Source: Stomoxys calcitrans
Taxonomy: Eukaryota; Arthropoda; Insecta; Diptera; Muscidae
Direction of reading: 5' to 3'
Assembly (NCBI RefSeq): GCF_963082655.1
Contig: NC_081553.1
Location: 61,184,311-61,248,310 of the forward strand
Length of the DNA: 64,000 nucleotides
The notes beneath the pieces are model-generated. The model did not search any database, had not been told where the DNA came from, and saw nothing but the letters and a program-made list of their open reading frames with translations. The stretch's first letter is position 1. Every line of letters starts with the position of its first letter. The translations under genes and the position numbers were made by a program. Of this stretch, positions 58,746-64,000 are shown in pieces.

Positions 58746-60253
58746 GATTCAAATTGTTCATAGTTATGTTTTTTCCACGCTCATGGAAATTTGTCTTTTA
58801 AAATGTAGCCTTCTCGAGCATTCAAACAATTTATTTACCTTTGCCAGTGTAAGACTTTTTCGTTTAAGTTGCTGTATTGTAATTGCAGTAATGACTCAAA
58901 GCAGTACAACAAAAACACTTAAAAAATTTAAAATTTTTTATTTTGTTTTTTAGAAAATATTAACTTATTATCTTTTAACCATTAATAAAAGTGCCAAACC
59001 ATTGAATGTAGGTCAACAATATGTTTTTTTTTCGAAAATGACACTGAATGCTTGGGCTCGAATCTTGAGTGAGAACATCAAAAAATATCAGCGGTAGTTT
59101 TATCCTGACATTTGTGAGACACTGAACCGAGTTTTAATTGTCTATCACCTTTTGGTTTCAAAAAAAATGAGAAGGTTCCTTAAAATATCACTGGGGTTAA
59201 ACTTGAATTTAACAACGCGAACTGCTATTAGCGAAGAATATCCACTGTTCTTTAATAAAATGTGAATGGTCAAATTTTTCATTTGCAATAACTTAAATAC
59301 ATAACTTTCTCTTTAATTTCCAGAAATTTTGTTCAGTGTACTTGTGGTAGCAGTTTAATACTCACAAAATAAGCAAAGCAGATACAAAGATTTTGCTAGC
59401 ACTTCCTTGTGTTTGTTGCCCGAAACTACAACCTGCAATCATGCTACTCAACATCCTTTTAAATACCTTAGCATGAGGCAGCCATTTGCTAGTTGCCTTA
59501 CTCATGCACACGTCTTTAATATCTTCATTGGCATCTTGGTAAGTAAAAGTAATAAAAAGACTCCAGCACTGACAGTTGCAAACACATTTTACCTCATTTC
59601 CTTCCTGTGCATCATTACGACTGAAACTTTCCTACTCCACCAGCAATACCCCTATATGGCCAAATTTGTCTGTCGAACAATTTCTCCTGCCCTTGCCCTG
59701 CCAAAGGTATCTTTGCTTAAATGCTAGGCAATATATGATAAAGGATATTGTGTGCGCTTGTGCTGCAATAGTCTCCTTAAGGATATTTACTTCTTGAGTT
59801 GGGGCAGGCAAACTGGGAAAGAGTTTTGCTCTATGGAAGAAATGTAGAAATTTGCTGTTTGCTCGTGTTGTGCATATTTTAATTGTTACATTTGCTCGTT
59901 GAGTTGTTGTTTGGTTTGTTTTCCTCTTCACTTTGCCAGGCACACCGAAATCTTCTTAATTTTTTGTGTTTCACATACTTTTGCCTGAGAAAGGACCAAG
60001 TTAAATTTCAATCTGTTTGTCAACATTCAAACATATGTTACTTTTTTTCTTTGGCTACGAGACAGCATAAGTTTTTCTTTACAAAATTATTTTAATTTAA
60101 ATTGAATTTCTTTTCGAATTCATGCATATTTTCGGTTAAGGTTAATGACTTTTCTAGGGAATTTATTACAGACATAAATGTTACCTTTTTTGAGATTTAT
60201 GAAAGAGGAAATTTGTTATTATAAAAATTTCTCTTTCACGTTTTGAGCAAACC
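58746..60253. other. no gene recognised; one SINE remnant
   Basis: Unique-looking AT-rich DNA. At 59041-59125 a plus-strand SINE remnant survives (CACTGAATGCTTGGGCTCGA, ATCAGCGGTAGTTTTATCC, ACATTTGTGAGACACTG). The frame 59407-59727 has cysteines and hydrophobic runs but no recognisable family. Confidence 0.45.
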
Positions 60254-60848
60254 TTTTTTATACCCACCACCGAAGGATGGGGTGTATTCATTTTGTCATT
60301 GCGTTGTCAACGCATCGAAATATCCGTTTCCGACCCTTTAAAGTAGACATAGTCTTGATCAGCGTAAAAATCTATGACGATCTAGCCATGTCCGTCCGTA
60401 TGTCGGTTGAAATCACGCTACAGTCTTTAAAAATATTGATATTGAGCTGAAACTTTGCACAGGTTATTTTTTGTCCATAAGCAGGTTAAGCTCGAAGATG
60501 GGCTATATCGGACTACATCTTGATACAGCCCTCATATAGGCCGATCCGCCGATATAGGGTCTTAGGCCCATTAAAGCCACATTTAATGTCCGATTTTGCT
60601 GAAAGGTTGGAAAAATGAGTTGCGTTAAGCCACTCGACATCCATCATAAATTTGGCCTAGATCGCTTCAGATTTGGTTATACCTACCATATAGACCGATC
60701 TCTTGATTTAAGGTGTTAGGCCCATAAAAGTCGCATTTATTGTCCAATGTCGCCGAAATTTGGGACAATGAGTTTAGTTAGGCTCTTCGACGTCCTTCTT
60801 TAATTTGGCTCAGATCGGTCTAGATTTGGATAAAGCTGCCATATAGAC
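60254..60848 (+). mobile_element. family B2 outer element of the nest, left part
   Basis: 5' end TTTTTTATACCCACCACCG, CATGTCCGTCCGTATG microsatellite remnant, then modules to GCTGCCATATAGAC at 60848, where a SINE begins. The element resumes at 62537 with CATATAGACCGATCTC. Confidence 0.87.
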
Positions 60849-61066
60849 TTTTGGAGACTTTTGCGCTACGGTGGCCTCCAGCGCATAGGTTAGCATGTTC
60901 GCCTATGACGCTGAACGCCTGGGTTCGAATCCTGGCGAGACCATCAGAAAGAAATTTTCAACGATGGTTTTCCCCTCCTAATGCTGGCAACATTTGTGAG
61001 GTACTATGCCAAAACTTCTCTCCAAAAAGGTGTCGCACTGCGGCACGCCGTTCGGACTCAGTTATA
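60849..61066 (+). mobile_element. family S SINE, copy 7, head part
   Basis: Contains AGCGCATAGGTTAGCATG, GACGCTGAACGCCTGGGTTC and a clean B box GGTTCGAATCC, then ATTTTCAACGATGGTTTTCC, GCAACATTTGTGAGGTAC and TGCGGCACGCCGTTCGG. At its start an inverted scrap of the head, GCGCTACGGTGGCC (60863-60876), precedes the normal head. The SINE is flanked by a 9-bp duplication of B2 sequence, CATATAGAC (60840-60848 and 62537-62545). It is cut at 61066 by a B1 element. Confidence 0.85.
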
Positions 61067-62415
61067 ACAAGTAAAAGCGTGCTAAGTTCAGCCGGGCCGT
61101 ATCTTATATACCCTCCACCATGGATCGCATTTGTCGAGTTCTTTTCCCGGCATCTCTTCTTAGGCAAAAAAAGGATATAAGAAAAGATTTGCTCCGCTAT
61201 TAGAGCGATATTAAGATATGGTCCGGTTTGGACCACAATTAAATTATATGTTGGAGACCTGTGTAAAATGTCAGCCAATTCGAATAAGAATTGCGCTCTT
61301 TGTGGGCTCAAGAAGTAAAATAGAGAGATCGATTTATATGGGAGCTGTATCGGGCTATATACCGATTCAGACCATAATAAACACGTATGTTAATGGTCAT
61401 GAGAGAATCCGTCGTACAAAATTTCAGACAAATCGGATAATAATTGCGACCCCTAGAGGCTCAAGAAGTCAAGATCCCAGATCGGTTTATATGGCAGCTA
61501 TATCAGGTTATGAACAGATTTGAACCATACTTGGCACAGTTGTTGGATATCGTAACAAAACACGTCGTGCAAAATTTCATTCCAATCGGATAAGAATTGC
61601 GCACTCTAGAGGCTCAAGAAGTCAAAACCCCAGATCGGTGTATATGGCAGCTATATCAGGTTATGGACCGATTTGAACCATATTTGGCACAGCTGTTGGA
61701 CGTCATAACAAAACACGTCGTGCAAAATTTCATCCCAATCGGATAAGAATTGCGCCCTCTAGAGGCTCAAGAAGTCAAGACCCAAGATCGGTTGATATGG
61801 CAGCTATATCAGGTTATAAACCGATTTGAACCATACTTGACACAGTTGTTGGATGTCATAAAAAAACACGTCGTGCAAAATTTCATCCCAATCGGATAAG
61901 AATTGCGCACTCTAGAGGCTCAAGAAGTCAAGACCCAAGATCGGTTGATATGGCAGCTATATCAGGTTATAAACCGATTTGAACCATACTTGACACAGTT
62001 GTTGGATGTCATAAAAAAAACACGTCGTGCAAAATTTCATCCCAATCGGATAAGAATTGCGCCCTCTAGAGGCTCAAGAAGTCAAGACCCAAGATCGGTT
62101 TATATGGCAGCTATATCAAAACATGGACCGATATGGCCCATTTACAATACCAACCGACCTACACTAATAAGAAGTATTTGTGCCAAATTTCAAGCGGCTA
62201 GCTTTACTCCTTCGGAAGTTAGCGTGCTTTCGACAGACAGACGGACGGACGGACGGACGAACGGACGGACAGACGGACGGACATGGCTAGATCGACATAA
62301 AATGTCACGACGATCAAGAATATATATACTTTATGGGGTCTCAGACGAATATTTCGAGTATTTACAATCAGAATGACGAAATTAGTATACCCCCCATCTT
62401 ATGGTGGAGGGTATA
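61067..62415 (-). mobile_element. family B1 element inserted in the SINE
   Basis: Complete and compact (~1.35 kb). On the plus strand it starts ACAAGTAAAAGCGTGC, CAGCCGGGCCG, ATACCCTCCACCATGG, and ends ATGGTGGAGGGTATA. The flanking SINE reads CGGACTCAGTTATA before and AAAAAGAGGCCCC after. Uninterrupted SINE copies read CTATAAAAAGGAGG, so the insertion point lies within the TATAAAAA stretch, with no long target duplication. Five to six 153-bp modules and a GTCC microsatellite (62237-62282 as GACG on this strand) lie inside. This copy fixes the element's limits best. Minus-strand and plus-strand frames inside it (61903-62376) are not genes. Confidence 0.9.
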
Positions 62416-62536
62416 AAAAAGAGGCCCCTTATCATTGAGCTTAAAACTTGAATCGGACTGGACTCATTGATATGTGAGAAGTTTGCCCTTGTTCCTTAGT
62501 GGAATGTTCATGGGCAAAATTTGCAATTTGCATTTT
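62416..62536 (+). mobile_element. family S SINE, copy 7, tail part
   Basis: AAAAAGAGGCCCCTTATC, ATTGAGCTTAAAACTTGAAT, CATTGATATGTGAGAAG and GGGCAAAATTTGCAATTTGC, the 3' end of the SINE, joined to the second CATATAGAC target copy. Confidence 0.87.
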
Positions 62537-63232
62537 CATATAGACCGATCTCTTGATATAAGATTTTGGGCCCATAAAAGGTGCATTTATTGTCCGATTT
62601 CGGCGAAATTTGGAACAGTGAGTTGTGTTAGGGTTCTCGACAACTTTCTGCATTTTGGTCCAGATTGGTTCATATAGACCGATCTCTTGATTTAATGTCT
62701 TGGGCCTGTAAAAGGCGCATTTATTGTCAGATGTCGCCGAAATTTGGGACAGTGAGTTGTGTTATGGCCTTCGATATCCGTTTTCAATTTGGTCCAGATC
62801 GGTCTAGATTTGGATATAGCTGCCATATAGACCGATATCTCGATTTAACGTCTTGGGCCTATAAAAATGTAAAGTTCTTCGACATCTTTCTGCAATTGGG
62901 CCCCGATCGGTTCAGATTTGGGTATAGCCACTATATAGACCGATCTCTCGATTTATAATCTCGGCCCCATAAAGGGCACATTTATCATCCGATTTCGCTC
63001 AGATCGGTCTATATTTGGATATGTCTACCAAAAAGAGCAATATTTTGTTCTGCGAAATTGAACAATGACTTGTACTCATTAGAATTTGGTTCAAAGCGGA
63101 CCATCTTTCGATGAAGGTGCTATGGGGGCATAAGTTTGCATTTTTTATCGGATTATGCCGATAGGTGGTTTATATATATACCCGAGGTGGTGGGCATCCC
63201 GGCCGAACTTAACGCCTTTTTACTTTTTTTCA
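62537..63232 (+). mobile_element. family B2 outer element of the nest, right part
   Basis: Resumes with the duplicated CATATAGAC, continues with modules (ATATAGCTGCCATATAGACC near 62815) and ends ATATACCCGAGGTGGTGGGC, CCGGCCGAACTTAACGCC, TTTTTAC. The hairpin's left half is partly deleted. Confidence 0.85.
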
Positions 63233-63389
63233 ACTCCCTATTTCGCCGTGCGTCGCCATTTTCATCTATGACATTAAACACGATTACTTTAATAAGGTCT
63301 TTTGAAAATATTTGCCCGTTTCGAGAAAAGAAATCGGCACAAGAAAAATCCTGGATTACAGGGACGATTCTTAACTTTGGAATTGGTTG

Positions 63390-64000
63390 ACGCCCGTTCC
63401 GTAAACTTTACATCAGAATACGGGAATATTGGGACGAATTGTATGGTAGATTCAGACAATACAACAAGATAACCATATATTAAAAGCGTATATCCTGGAA
63501 GCTTTTCTACGAACAGCTCAATAGTGCTAATATCACTGCTAGGATGAGAAAGATGTTCACAGAGTAGAGACTACAGACCCCGAGGGGATGGAGAGAGACA
63601 CCCGGACCTTGTAGACGAAGGACCTAGTCAAGAGTTCATAACGAAGGACATAATGGTTAGAGAGGCAGTAAAAAGCTTTTCACCATTTAGGACATCAGAG
63701 CTTGATGGAATATTTTCGGCATTGTTTCCGAAAATACAGTCTATCTAGCGCCCCATCCTGCACATGGTGGCAAAACCAAGCTCTAGATACATAGCGTGAC
63801 TAAGATGTCTTAAATGTACGCATTGACGGTATATGTCAACATTGAGATGACCGTTTACAATGTGAGGACTGAAACCTTTACCCCATTCCTACACTAGTAG
63901 CAGATGGATTTGGCCCTCAGAGTAGAATGGATCAGATGTGGGTCTCATGCTACTATGGATGGCTACATTCATAAGGTATTTGCTAAGCTGATGATGTTAT
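63390..64000 (+). pseudogene. R1/LOA-type LINE fragment at the right edge
   Basis: Reading the plus strand gives EYWDELYGRFRQYNK, SWKLFYEQLNSANITARMRK, and after a frame change AVKSFSPFRTSELDGIFSAL with FPKIQSI. These resemble the region just before the reverse transcriptase domain in R1/LOA-type LINEs ('SWR.FCE.....ARIRK' and 'A...F.PFKSPG.DGIFPALLQ'). Frame breaks and the 'GPDG' to ELDG change mark a dead copy. Sequence after ~63760 has no readable domain. The element may continue beyond 64000. Confidence 0.65.

Noticed and set aside
60890..60950. A genuine tRNA gene from the A and B boxes
   Set aside because: The tRNA-like head is followed by a fixed ~250-bp body, recurs in several copies and has target duplications; it is a SINE head and the cloverleaf is not intact.

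Overview
This window looks like intergenic or heterochromatin-like DNA from a higher fly, most likely a calyptrate such as a muscid; the species call is inference from repeat style. I found no convincing host gene, tRNA, rRNA or CRISPR in 64 kb. Nearly every long open frame is a decayed non-LTR retrotransposon or a chance frame inside a repeat. Most of the sequence falls into a few repeat families, named here A, B1/B2, M and S.

Family A is a Helitron-like non-autonomous element. It has a TC-plus-TATATATAAAA 5' end (54799), a GC palindrome and CTAG 3' end (49563), and an accordion of ~130-bp internal modules. Copies lie at 770-3290, 6569-8745, 14941-15312 (minus), 25890-26515, 28560-29960, 49184-49563 and 54799-56597. 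Family B resembles the DINE-1/mini-me/Helentron-associated elements: a TATACCC 5' end, a GTCC microsatellite, tandem ~153-bp modules with GATATAGCTGCCATATA, and a TTCGGCCCGGCCGAA hairpin near the 3' end. B1 and B2 subfamilies differ by matched changes in their subterminal inverted repeats. Family M is a ~237-bp mariner-like MITE with ~31-bp terminal inverted repeats and TA target duplications. Family S is a tRNA-derived SINE of ~330 bp with A and B boxes.

Layout: 0.3-3.3 kb M then A; 4.5-6.4 kb a decayed LINE (minus strand) with a tandemly repeated reverse transcriptase segment, and a SINE; 6.5-10.7 kb A then B1; 11-16 kb M copies and LINE fragments; 16.5-19.4 kb SINE plus an expanded B2; 21-25.2 kb an RTE-like LINE, rearranged but recognisable from endonuclease to 3' end; 26.5-28.5 kb a second LINE type; 28.5-31 kb A, M, SINE, another small inverted-repeat element and B; 32-36 kb an AT-rich ~19-bp minisatellite split by a B copy; 37.2-41.1 kb a clean 41-bp satellite (about 94 units) with a 31-unit higher-order period; 42-47 kb SINEs and LINE fragments; 47-63.2 kb B, A, M and S copies nested in each other; 63.4-64 kb a LINE entering the right edge.

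The strongest candidates for undescribed biology are the 41-bp double-palindrome satellite, the covarying ends of family B, the SINE family, and a three-level nest at 60.2-63.2 kb that gives target duplications and an empty site. Copy numbers, divergence and novelty need genome-wide searches that I could not run.
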